Part shown: piece after piece, positions 1 to 7,511 of the stretch
Layout: every line of letters begins with the position of its first letter
How positions within the stretch are numbered: the stretch's first letter is position 1
Source of the DNA: Vibrio sp. HA2012
Lineage (GTDB): Bacteria; Pseudomonadota; Gammaproteobacteria; Enterobacterales; Vibrionaceae
Length of the DNA stretch: 64,000 bases
Direction: 5' to 3'
NCBI RefSeq assembly: GCF_002812955.1
Contig: NZ_PFXK01000002.1
Span: 62,001 to 126,000 of the forward strand
Translations under genes and position numbers: made by a program
Notes under the pieces: generated by a model
What the model was told of the DNA's origin: nothing
Seen by the model: the letters and a program-made list of their open reading frames with translations, nothing else
The model's database searches: none

Positions 1-676
1 TAACCATGTTAATCAACTGGTTACTCGTTGGAGGGACGATAGAACGCATTGCCTGAGGTATGATAATTCTCCGGTATGTTCTGGCCAATGACATGCCGAA
101 AGAATGTGCTGTTTCGAACTGTTTTTCATCTACAGACAGGAATCCGCCACGAATAATTTCGGCCATATAAGCGGCTTCGTTAAGCGCGAGACCTGCGATG
201 GCTGCAGTCAGAGGGGTAATTAGATCATTTGTTTTCCATTGAGCCAGCTCCGGACCGAATGGAATCGCAATACTTATATGCGGAAACAGGCTGGACAAGT
301 TGTACCAAAACAGTAGCTGGACCAATAAAGGTGTTCCGCGAAATATCCATATATATATGGAAGAGAGAGCCTGTAGGACAGGATTCTGTGAGATTTTAGC
401 TATGGCCAGAAATAACCCTATAACAATACCAATCAGCATACCGACAATGGTTAAAGCCAGAGTCATTTTCAGTCCACTTGTAATAGCCGGACTAAAGATA
501 TACTGAAAGGCAACAGACCATTCAAAGTTCTGATTGGTTGCAATCAGATGCAGAGTTTTCAATGCCAATAAACCGACGATAAATGCAGCAATTAAAGTGC
601 CGTACGGCACTTTACGTTTTACATTAGCAACATTTCGAGGGTGATTGGACATATTGGTGGTTGTTCCACTAGACAT
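1..676 (-). CDS. Polar amino acid-type ABC transporter permease (C-terminus cut by window edge)
   Basis: Inner-membrane permease of a polar amino acid (HisM/GlnP-type) ABC importer. About 225 residues are present; the end lies beyond base 1. Seen: a charged N-terminus, a hydrophobic segment at about residues 28-45 (GTLIAAFIVGLLAL), the family stretch FRGTPLLVQLLFWY, and an EAA-type cytoplasmic loop (EAAYMAEIIRGGF) that docks the ATPase. The start ATG at 676 follows GGAGTAATTGGAAT. A second ATG ten codons in is possible. It lies 17 bp after the binding-protein gene and is probably the last or second-last gene of the operon; the ATPase gene would be expected just outside the window. The substrate cannot be told from sequence. 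Confidence 0.88.
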   Translation of the reverse strand, partial: MSSGTTTNMSNHPRNVANVKRKVPYGTLIAAFIVGLLALKTLHLIATNQNFEWSVAFQYIFSPAITSGLKMTLALTIVGMLIGIVIGLFLAIAKISQNPVLQALSSIYIWIFRGTPLLVQLLFWYNLSSLFPHISIAIPFGPELAQWKTNDLITPLTAAIAGLALNEAAYMAEIIRGGFLSVDEKQFETAHSFGMSLARTYRRIIIPQAMRSIVPPTSNQLINMV

Positions 677-693
677 ATTCCAATTACTCCCTG

Positions 694-1587
694 TTATTTT
701 GTTTTTGTCGTACCCAGATTAATACCAGGCTGAGCTAAGCGGTTTCCGGCTAAATTCCATTTATTTAAAATGGCATCATATGTTCCGTTTTTATGCAGTT
801 CTTCATAGCTGGCCTTGATAGCTTGAGCCAGTGGAGAGCCTTTTGGTACAACAGCTCCTTGGTAGAGGTCTCCAAAGCCATTTGATTTACCGGTACCCGT
901 TAATTCCAGCTCACCATTTGATACAGAAACAAAATAAGACAAAGGAGCCTGAGAGGAGAAGAAAGCGTCTGCCCGGTCAGATTTTACTGCCAGAATAGAG
1001 GTTGGCTGATCAGTATACGACAGTACATTGATGGCAGGCTCTCCCTGTTCAACACATTTCGCTGACTGGCCACGAATGACTCTTTCGGCAGAACCGCCGG
1101 CCATCACAGATATGCGTTTTCCACAGGTAGAGTCAAGTCCTTCAATTTTTTGCGGGTTACCGGATTTGACTGCGAAGACCACATATTCTTGCACATAATC
1201 AACGAAATCTACGCTTTCTTCCCGACTGGCAAAGTCACCTACCGGTCCTGAATCATAGGTATACCGGCCAGATTTTATGCCCATCAGGATTGCAGACAAA
1301 CCGCTGACACTTTTGTGCTCTATTTTTATACCCAGTAGCTGACTGATTGCGTTATCAAAATCAATTGCAGCGCCTTTGATATTGTTACTGTTTTCTACAA
1401 TGGTGTACGGAGGGAAAGAACCATTGACGACAGCTGTCATTGTACCTGCGTCTCTAATGTCCTGAGGAAGCATGGCTTGGAGTTTAGGGTTAAATGTCTG
1501 CACCGGGATATCTGAATCAGCATTGACGAATGAAGACACTGATAACAGTGAACATATAACGGAAGCTAATAAATGGTTTTTTTTCAT
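694..1587 (-). CDS. Periplasmic substrate-binding protein, SBP family 3
   Basis: 297-residue periplasmic receptor for the adjacent permease. A Sec signal peptide is visible (MKKNHLLASVICSLLSVSSFVNA, cleavage near residue 23). The mature part has the family 3 pattern: a beta strand with FPPYTIVE, then GAAIDFDNAIS, a hinge-like segment around DSGPVGDFASREE and a second lobe ending NGTYDAILNKWNL. That closing motif is typical of polar amino acid receptors. An AGGAT ribosome site precedes the start. Being encoded with a nitrilase and a decarboxylase-like protein suggests that the ligand is broken down by those enzymes, but its identity is unknown. A role for other amine or amide compounds is equally possible. 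Confidence 0.87.
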   Translation of the reverse strand: MKKNHLLASVICSLLSVSSFVNADSDIPVQTFNPKLQAMLPQDIRDAGTMTAVVNGSFPPYTIVENSNNIKGAAIDFDNAISQLLGIKIEHKSVSGLSAILMGIKSGRYTYDSGPVGDFASREESVDFVDYVQEYVVFAVKSGNPQKIEGLDSTCGKRISVMAGGSAERVIRGQSAKCVEQGEPAINVLSYTDQPTSILAVKSDRADAFFSSQAPLSYFVSVSNGELELTGTGKSNGFGDLYQGAVVPKGSPLAQAIKASYEELHKNGTYDAILNKWNLAGNRLAQPGINLGTTKTK

Positions 1588-1614
1588 GGCTACTATCCTT
1601 GTAGTTTTTGAATG

Positions 1615-2421
1615 TTAAAGTTCAATGAGTTGAGGTGTGTCAAAACGTCGGTTCACCAGTGCCGGCAAAATTGAACGAGCATATTCAATACGTTCTTTAT
1701 TTATCACTGAGACAACCAATCCATCCTGCTCAGTTGCACTGGCAATTACAACCCCCAAAGGGTCGATGACTTTACTTAATCCGATATTTCTTGGGCCGGA
1801 TTCACCGATGGCTAACATGTAACAGGTATTCTCAAGAGCACGAGCCGTGACAAGGGTATCCCAGTGATGTTCTTTTAACGGGCCTTTTACCCAAGCAGCA
1901 GGAAGTACTAACGCATCGGCACCATCAAGAACCAGACGACGACTTAATTCAGGGAAGCGGACATCGTAACAGGTCATCAGGCCAAGTTTAAATCCCTTAA
2001 CCTCAATTAAGGGTGGTACTTCATTTCCGGGAACAACGTTGGTTGATTCCTGCATAGTGAATGCATCATAAAGGTGCAGTTTTTTATACTGGGCAATAAT
2101 CCTGCCTTCCCGAATACCAAGGTGAATATTCCAGACTTTTTCGCTGGATTCATCGCTGGGAACATGAATAGTCATTAGTACGGTGATGTGTAAAGTCTGG
2201 GTGAATGCCAGTAACTCATTAACAAATGGTCCGTCTAAACGCTGAGCAGCTCGTCTGACTAGATCTGGATCTGCAATGTCTCTGGCCAGAATACCTTCTG
2301 GAAGTACCAATAGCTCAACGCCTTGTTCTACAGCCTGCTCTATATATTTCTTACAAATGTTCAGGTTTTCTTCCCAGTTATTTGCAACCGTAAATTGTCC
2401 TAATCCAACAATTAATTTCAT
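1615..2421 (-). CDS. Carbon-nitrogen hydrolase (nitrilase superfamily amidase)
   Basis: 268-residue cytoplasmic C-N hydrolase. The superfamily triad is readable: Glu42 in LVLPEG, Lys114 in YKKLHLYD and Cys151 in LMTCYDVRFPELSR. The length is normal for the family. The CYDVRFPEL context is most like omega-amidase/NIT-type and deaminated glutathione amidase proteins, so an amide or carbamoyl compound is more likely as substrate than a nitrile. It starts 9 bp after the stop of the decarboxylase-like gene with a GGGGTCACC leader, so the two are translated from one message. Its partners are a transporter and a MocR regulator, which suggests catabolism of one imported compound. Confidence 0.88.
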   Translation of the reverse strand: MKLIVGLGQFTVANNWEENLNICKKYIEQAVEQGVELLVLPEGILARDIADPDLVRRAAQRLDGPFVNELLAFTQTLHITVLMTIHVPSDESSEKVWNIHLGIREGRIIAQYKKLHLYDAFTMQESTNVVPGNEVPPLIEVKGFKLGLMTCYDVRFPELSRRLVLDGADALVLPAAWVKGPLKEHHWDTLVTARALENTCYMLAIGESGPRNIGLSKVIDPLGVVIASATEQDGLVVSVINKERIEYARSILPALVNRRFDTPQLIEL

Positions 2422-2430
2422 GGTGACCCC

Positions 2431-3387
2431 TTACCAGTTTTCTTTTGAGAACAACATTTCTATTGATACAGGGGCTGAAACAATGCCCTGTTCAAATAGT
2501 TCCTGACACCAGTCAGTCAGCATGTTTTTATTGGCTTTTATTCCTTGATTATTCCAGGTTGACGGAAGATCTTGATGCATTCTGGCTATGTCATCCAGTA
2601 GCCAGGGGGTGGTGTCTGCATATTTTGTTCTCTTATCCATCCATAATTGATAGGAAGAAGTGAACATGTCACTGGCTGCTTTGCCGATACCCGGATGATT
2701 TTCTGCAAATTCTCGCTTCAGAACCAGAATATGTATTCCGGGAATGTAGCCGTGCTGCTTTGCGTACAGACGTTCGGTTTCACGATACTCAGTGAGTAAA
2801 GGACGAAATGGAGAAGAATCCGCAAAGAAACCTTTTGGCATAAAAGGTGTGCATACCGCATCTAGTTCTCCCATTGCCAGTAAATCCATCATTGGCATGT
2901 CGTCAGGACAGTTATCTATCCATCCGGGCTGACCAAAACCAGCTAATCTGTCTGTGATCGGATGTTCTTTGGTTAATCTGCCGACAAACCAGTGGATATT
3001 TTTCATATCGACACCCGCTTGACGGAAAATAGCCCGGGTCCATGTGTTTCCTGAATCTTGCCAACCGGTTAAACCAATTTTTTTACCAGATAATGATTTG
3101 ATATCAGTTAGCTCACTGTTTTTATTGGTCAGAATACAGCGATGCCGGAATCCTCTCATAAGAAAATGTGGGATCCCGATTAGTGTTTCATCACCCTTAG
3201 CCTTCAGTTGGCTATACCGGCTCAGTGACATTTCACCACCGTCAAATTCCGGATGCTGATACCAGTCATCAACGAGTGTGTTAACGCGAGTAATCTTCAT
3301 ACTGAGATCATCGCTTTCTATTTCATTAAGAAGAAGAGGGGTCAGATAGTCCCAATCTCTAACGGCCAGATTGATTTGCACGCTCAA
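2431..3387 (-). CDS. 4,5-dihydroxyphthalate decarboxylase-like protein (PBP-II fold), TTG start
   Basis: About 318 residues with the periplasmic-binding-protein type II fold pattern but no signal peptide. It is therefore probably a cytoplasmic enzyme or sensor rather than a transport receptor. It resembles proteins annotated as 4,5-dihydroxyphthalate decarboxylase or nitrate/taurine-like binding protein: GIPHFLMRGFRHRCI, LSGKKIGLTGWQDSG and MDLLAMGELDAVCTPFMPK. An upstream TTG at 3459 would also keep the frame open, but I choose the TTG at 3387. An AAAGGAG lies 6 nt before it, the family starts near this residue, and the longer form would overlap the MocR operator. GTG at 3381 is the next candidate. 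It is first in the operon. The exact reaction is not assignable. Confidence 0.72.
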   Translation of the reverse strand: MSVQINLAVRDWDYLTPLLLNEIESDDLSMKITRVNTLVDDWYQHPEFDGGEMSLSRYSQLKAKGDETLIGIPHFLMRGFRHRCILTNKNSELTDIKSLSGKKIGLTGWQDSGNTWTRAIFRQAGVDMKNIHWFVGRLTKEHPITDRLAGFGQPGWIDNCPDDMPMMDLLAMGELDAVCTPFMPKGFFADSSPFRPLLTEYRETERLYAKQHGYIPGIHILVLKREFAENHPGIGKAASDMFTSSYQLWMDKRTKYADTTPWLLDDIARMHQDLPSTWNNQGIKANKNMLTDWCQELFEQGIVSAPVSIEMLFSKENW

Positions 3388-3451
3388 AGTTAACTCCTTT
3401 AACAAATCACAAACATTCCCTTTTAAAATGATACTAATTGTGTTTTTTGGG

Positions 3452-3481
3452 TTGTACAATGCATTTATTGTTACTGTACAA
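3452..3481. promoter_or_regulatory. Putative MocR operator (direct repeat of TGTACAA)
   Basis: TTGTACAA at 3452-3459 recurs as TGTACAA at 3475-3481, 22 bp apart, so both copies face the same side of the helix. The pair lies 11-40 bp before the MocR start and upstream of the divergent operon. MocR/PdxR-type regulators commonly bind direct repeats between themselves and their target. The role is inferred. Confidence 0.6.
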
Positions 3482-3491
3482 AAATTATTTT

Positions 3492-4829
3492 ATGAGTTGT
3501 GAAAACGTTGATGAGCATCTGATCGCGTCATTAAAAGGATTGGGCATCCAGGGAATGACGGTCGAAATGACAGCCTTGATTCGTTCCGGAGCCTTGCCTG
3601 TAGGGATAAAGCTACCATCGGTCAGGAAGTTAGCAGAAGAATTGGGCATTAGTCCAACGTCTGTATCGATAGTCTGGAATACACTGAAAAAAAGTGGCTT
3701 GGTTGAAAGTGCAGGAAGGAATGGTGTTTGGGTCTGCGGCGATGACCCATCCCCAAGACCGAGGCGGTTTGAAAGTGTGGGTAATTTTGGTAACAAGACC
3801 AAAATAGATTTAACGTATTCCGGTCCGGATCCTGCGCTGCTTCCACCACTGGAAAATGCTTTGGCTTATTCTTGCAAAACGGATAACCTGCATAGTTATC
3901 AGCGTGAAGTTATTACTAAAGAACTGGAACAAGCAGTAAAATATGACTGGCCGTATACAGCAGAAGCATTTGTCGCCAGTAACGGTGGATTTGATGGGTT
4001 GCAGGCAGTCCTCAGTTCTTTAATTCAGCCGGGAACATATGTTGCAGTGGAAGAGCCGACAACGGCTCGTGTACTTGATATTCTGGATAATCTTGGTATT
4101 CGCACTGTGCCGGTTTTGTTTGATGAACAGGGGCCTGTTCCTGATTCATTAGCTCAGGCCATGAAAAAGAAGCTCTCTGGTTTCCTTTTTCAGCCGAGAA
4201 GTCACTCTGTTATCGGAGTTTCTTTGTCGGAACAGCGAATGGATGAACTTACATCTCTGCTGGGGGAGATTCCTTTCATTATAGAAGATGATGGTATCGG
4301 GCCCGTTTCCGGATCCAAGGCGGTGAGCTTTGGTGACCGCTTTCCGGAAAAAGTGGTTCATATACGCAGTTATTCGAAAACGTTAGGGCCGGATTTACGT
4401 CTGGCTGTAATATCCACAACGAAACAGAATGCCGAGTCCATACAGGCTTACCGAAATTTCGGTGCAAGCTGGACCAGTCGTATTCTGCAGAATGCAGCGG
4501 CCTATTTATTACAATCTGATAAGTATCAGGATCATATTAATAGTGTTCGTAACGAATATACAAAGCGAAGAAAGTGGCTCACTGATGCGCTGGATCAGAG
4601 AGGGATTAACTACTTGGGATATGAAGGTTTCAGCTTATGGATTCCCGTACCTTCAGAGCGGTTTGCTTTGGTTACACTGGCTGTACACGGATTTGCAGTG
4701 TTTCATGGTTCCCGCTTTTTGTCTGTAGAGTCTCCGGAAACAGATTACATACGTATTGCCACGAGTTCATTAAAAGAAGAGTTCATTGATGAACTGGCTG
4801 ATGCCATTGCTCTATGTTTTGATATGTAA
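3492..4829 (+). CDS. MocR/PdxR-type transcriptional regulator (GntR HTH plus aminotransferase domain)
   Basis: 445-residue regulator with a winged-helix GntR domain (about residues 20-85, KLPSVRKLAEELGISPTSVS) joined to a fold-type I aminotransferase-like domain. The PLP lysine is visible as Lys296 in RSYSKTLGPDLR, so PLP is probably bound and acts in sensing. The ATG at 3492 is preferred over the in-frame start at 3438, because the earlier one runs through the direct-repeat operator. It diverges from the decarboxylase-nitrilase-transporter operon and is its likely regulator. MocR proteins usually respond to amino compounds that react with PLP, which fits an amine or amino acid-like substrate for the operon. 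Confidence 0.9.
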   Translation: MSCENVDEHLIASLKGLGIQGMTVEMTALIRSGALPVGIKLPSVRKLAEELGISPTSVSIVWNTLKKSGLVESAGRNGVWVCGDDPSPRPRRFESVGNFGNKTKIDLTYSGPDPALLPPLENALAYSCKTDNLHSYQREVITKELEQAVKYDWPYTAEAFVASNGGFDGLQAVLSSLIQPGTYVAVEEPTTARVLDILDNLGIRTVPVLFDEQGPVPDSLAQAMKKKLSGFLFQPRSHSVIGVSLSEQRMDELTSLLGEIPFIIEDDGIGPVSGSKAVSFGDRFPEKVVHIRSYSKTLGPDLRLAVISTTKQNAESIQAYRNFGASWTSRILQNAAAYLLQSDKYQDHINSVRNEYTKRRKWLTDALDQRGINYLGYEGFSLWIPVPSERFALVTLAVHGFAVFHGSRFLSVESPETDYIRIATSSLKEEFIDELADAIALCFDM

Positions 4830-5070
4830 ATCATTTTGATATGCACGTCCGGGCTCATATTGCTGCATGTGGCTTTGTTCATCTCAAAGTGTGTTGCATG
4901 CAGCAACTTCAATACATCATTTCTGTTCCTGATTGACCTGATCCCTCTATAACTTCATTATCTGTTAAGTGGAATAACGTTTAGGGATGAAACCGGTTAA
5001 AGTGGATATTCCGGCAGTTGGCCGGCGTTATCCGTAATAATATAAAAAGAGCAGCAGATGGTGTGTCTAT

Positions 5071-5355
5071 ATGAAAAATTTGTATCAGATGGATCTATTT
5101 CATCTTTCGGAAACCGTCCGGATTGTTGTAACCGGAATTTTTGGCTTATCAGCTTTTCTTGGTGCTTTTTTTCTGTTGCTTCTGTTTGTTGATCTGATTA
5201 CAGATCAAAGCCCACTGGATGTATTTACTTTAAGTGCATTTTTGCTTGGTATATCCGGTACGGTCATTGGCTGGTTAGGTCTGCGTTATATAAAATTGCT
5301 TGAGCAATTAGAAATACATACACCAGTGGACAAAAACGCTCTATTTTCTGCCTAA
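5071..5355 (+). CDS. Small two-helix membrane protein of unknown function
   Basis: 94 residues. Two hydrophobic helices are evident, at about residues 18-45 (VVTGIFGLSAFLGAFFLLLLF) and 54-72 (LSAFLLGISGTVIGWLGL), with a short polar tail. No enzyme motif is visible and I do not recognise a family. It is preceded by 241 bp of non-coding sequence that includes a GAAACCGGTTAAAG stretch, and it converges with the Mn exporter gene 18 bp later. Start choice is moderate only, since the ribosome site is weak. Confidence 0.6.
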   Translation: MKNLYQMDLFHLSETVRIVVTGIFGLSAFLGAFFLLLLFVDLITDQSPLDVFTLSAFLLGISGTVIGWLGLRYIKLLEQLEIHTPVDKNALFSA

Positions 5356-5373
5356 CCATTTGTTTTATAGTTT

Positions 5374-5961
5374 TTATATTTGCTCTGCAATTAACATTCC
5401 TGCCAGAGTGATAAAGAAAATACCATTAATTCTGTGTAACCACTGAATATTTATATGGGAAAGAAATTTCTTTCCGGCATAGATACCAATTAATGAGGTT
5501 GCACCCAGAGCCAGAGTTGCCGACAGCCAGACCGAGAGTGGTGAATAGGTGGTACCCATAGTAATGACCGCCAGCTGCGTTTTATCACCCAGCTCAGCGA
5601 GGAATATCAGCATAAAGGTGGTCAGAAAAATACTCCGCCCGGATTTTCTGGGTTCATCGCTGACGTCATCTTCTGGTTCTTCTTTGCACAGTAAGGCCTG
5701 AATACCGAAAGCGGCAAATAAGCCGGCTGCAATATAGGTAAGCCAGTGTTGCGGGATCAGGTGAGTTAGGCTGTTCCCCAGAGTAACTGCCAGTATATTT
5801 AACAGGCAGAAAGCGGCAATGGCTCCTGCCGCAACAGGTTTGGCTCTGTGTCGGGAGGCCAGAGTCATACACACTAACTGGCTTTTATCCCCCATTTCGG
5901 CAAGAAAAATCACCCCGAATGTCAGCAGGGATGGAGAGAATAATTCAAATTGTAAGTTCAT
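5374..5961 (-). CDS. mneA: Mn2+ exporter of the GDT1/UPF0016 family (MneA-like)
   Basis: 195-residue inner-membrane protein with about six helices. It has the duplicated family signature E-x-G-D-[KR]-[ST]: EMGDKSQL near the N-terminus and ELGDKTQL in the second half. Members in Vibrio (MneA) and eukaryotes (TMEM165/Gdt1) carry out Mn2+ export or Mn2+/Ca2+ exchange, and the acidic motif residues line the ion path. The length is typical. The gene follows cheV but is separated from it by a terminator, and has about 130 bp of leader. I looked for a yybP-ykoY manganese riboswitch there and did not see its conserved core. Manganese regulation is therefore not shown by sequence. Confidence 0.85.
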   Translation of the reverse strand: MNLQFELFSPSLLTFGVIFLAEMGDKSQLVCMTLASRHRAKPVAAGAIAAFCLLNILAVTLGNSLTHLIPQHWLTYIAAGLFAAFGIQALLCKEEPEDDVSDEPRKSGRSIFLTTFMLIFLAELGDKTQLAVITMGTTYSPLSVWLSATLALGATSLIGIYAGKKFLSHINIQWLHRINGIFFITLAGMLIAEQI

Positions 5962-6070
5962 GCTATTATTGCTGTGTTATTGTTTCCAGTAACGGTTTTC
6001 CCTACTTTTTATCGTGCAGAAATAAACCGGACGAGGATAATAGCATTTTATAGAGCGTATAGGGCAAGTA

Positions 6071-6100
6071 AAAATAATTTAGCCGGAATTTAACGGCTAA
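6071..6100 (-). terminator. Rho-independent terminator of cheV
   Basis: On the minus strand TTAGCCG and CGGCTAA form a 7-bp stem around an 8-nt loop, followed by ATTATTTTT. The stem overlaps the cheV stop codon, so mneA would need its own promoter. Confidence 0.72.
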
Positions 6101-7005
6101 CTTTTCACCGCCTCTTTTTCCAGCAGTTCTGCGCCTCGGAGCATAGCCTGAATCAGTTCAGTTGCATCGAACTTAGTTAGGGCTTCATGGGCACCAACCT
6201 GATGTGCTCTGTCTGCACTCATTTCACTGGATAGTGAGGTATGCAGAATACGGTACGCATGATTTAGTTGCGGATCGTTCTGAACTTCAAAGGCCAGTTC
6301 GTAGCCATCCAGCCCCGGCATTTCAATATCGCTGACCAGAATATCAATAGGTTTGCCTTCAGAAATACAGTTGCGCATTAGATCCAGAGCATCTGCACCA
6401 TTTTTGCATACAAAATAAGGAATATTGATGCTGTCCAGAGCATCGGAAAGCTGTTTACGGGCTACGGTTGAATCATCAACCAATAGTATGTTCAGTGGTT
6501 TAAGTCTTTCTCTTTCCACATCAGTCAGAATAGGAATTCGGGCTGAAGCATCCTGTGGGTAGATTTTAGATAGCAGTAATTCAACATCCAGAAGCTGAAT
6601 AACTTTATCCTGATGTCGGGTAATACCGGTTACGAAAATATTGTGCCCGGCAGTTTCCGGTGCCGGTTCAATGGCGTGCCAGTCACAATCGATGATTTTA
6701 TCGATATCCCGAACCATAAAGGCAACAACGGTTCGCAGGCAATCGGTCACGATAAGGTAACAGTGGCTGTATTCTTCTTTTGCAATAGGACGAAAGCCAA
6801 TAGCGGCAGCCATATCGATAACAGGTACAGTCAGATTGCGGATAGTTACGGTTCCGATTACGTGGTGATGAGAATACGGAATTTGGGTTGTTGGCATATA
6901 AGGTACGATTTCCCGTACCTTCAGTGTGCCGATAGCAAAGCTCTGCTGCTGTAAAGACAGCTTAAATAACAGCATTCCCTGAGACTGGTTCGCTTTGCTT
7001 TTCAT
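6097..7005 (-). CDS. cheV: Chemotaxis coupling protein CheV (CheW domain plus receiver)
   Basis: 302 residues. The N-terminal CheW domain (about residues 12-155) links chemoreceptors to CheA. The C-terminal response-regulator receiver domain (about residues 172-295) contains the acidic pair in LLVDDSTVARK and the phosphoacceptor Asp226 in VSDIEMPGLDGYEL. This architecture and length match CheV, which adjusts receptor-kinase coupling and takes part in adaptation. Vibrio genomes carry several CheV paralogues, so the specific copy is not identified. It is monocistronic here: a terminator sits on its stop codon and the upstream neighbour ppiC is divergent. Confidence 0.92.
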   Translation of the reverse strand: MKSKANQSQGMLLFKLSLQQQSFAIGTLKVREIVPYMPTTQIPYSHHHVIGTVTIRNLTVPVIDMAAAIGFRPIAKEEYSHCYLIVTDCLRTVVAFMVRDIDKIIDCDWHAIEPAPETAGHNIFVTGITRHQDKVIQLLDVELLLSKIYPQDASARIPILTDVERERLKPLNILLVDDSTVARKQLSDALDSINIPYFVCKNGADALDLMRNCISEGKPIDILVSDIEMPGLDGYELAFEVQNDPQLNHAYRILHTSLSSEMSADRAHQVGAHEALTKFDATELIQAMLRGAELLEKEAVKS

Positions 7006-7178
7006 ATCAATTCCTGTTTTCTGTAAATTCTGGTGTTTTAGTTTATACCATACAGGGCGGAATGAAGACCGCCAATATTAAGTTTGTTTCCGGTATACAA
7101 GCTAAAGAAGCGTACTTATTGTCGGTTGCATGCAGATTACGTTAGAATCCGCGCTTCAATGATAGAGAGGTATCCACT

Positions 7179-7457
7179 ATGGCTCGAACCGCAGCCGCAC
7201 TGCATATTTTAGTAAAACATGAGTCACAGGCAAAAGATATTTTGCAGCAATTGGAAAAAGGTGCAAAATTTCAGACCCTTGCCAGAAAATACTCAACTTG
7301 TCCCTCCGGCAAAAAAGGTGGCGATTTAGGTGAGTTCCATCAGGGCGCTATGGTACCTCAGTTTGATAAGGCGGTATTTAAGAATGAAATATTAAAACCG
7401 TTTATAGTAAAAACCCGCTTTGGATTTCATGTGGTGAAGGTTTTATATCGAACGTAA
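7179..7457 (+). CDS. ppiC: Parvulin-type peptidyl-prolyl isomerase PpiC
   Basis: 92 residues, a stand-alone cytoplasmic parvulin of the usual length. The single rotamase domain shows the family landmarks [11 protein letters not shown] at the N-terminus, [23 protein letters not shown] in the middle and [13 protein letters not shown] at the end. The conserved active-site histidines lie in the first and last of these. There is no signal peptide or membrane anchor. Start ATG 7179 follows AGAGAGGTATCCACT. It converges with the TonB receptor gene; a GC-rich hairpin lies between them. Confidence 0.93.
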   Translation: MARTAAALHILVKHESQAKDILQQLEKGAKFQTLARKYSTCPSGKKGGDLGEFHQGAMVPQFDKAVFKNEILKPFIVKTRFGFHVVKVLYRT

Positions 7458-7470
7458 TCAGGTTTGGGGA

Positions 7471-7495
7471 TGTCCTCCCCAGAGAAGGGAGGACA
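7471..7495. terminator. Hairpin between convergent ppiC and the TonB receptor gene
   Basis: TGTCCTCCC and GGGAGGACA form a 9-bp perfect stem around a 7-nt loop. No long T-run follows on either strand, so it is a weak bidirectional terminator or an mRNA-end hairpin. Confidence 0.5.
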
Positions 7496-7511
7496 AGGTA
7501 TGATATCCAGA

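Noticed and set aside
4985..5000. GAAACCGGTTAAAG before the small membrane protein gene, similar to the AACCGGTT operators
   Set aside because: Only the central eight bases fit, the outer TG/CA are not both present, and the gene has no link to sugar use. Likely chance.
5962..6096. Possible yybP-ykoY manganese riboswitch in the mneA leader
   Set aside because: The leader has a CGGTTT/AAACCG pairing but none of the conserved riboswitch core sequences, so it is not called.
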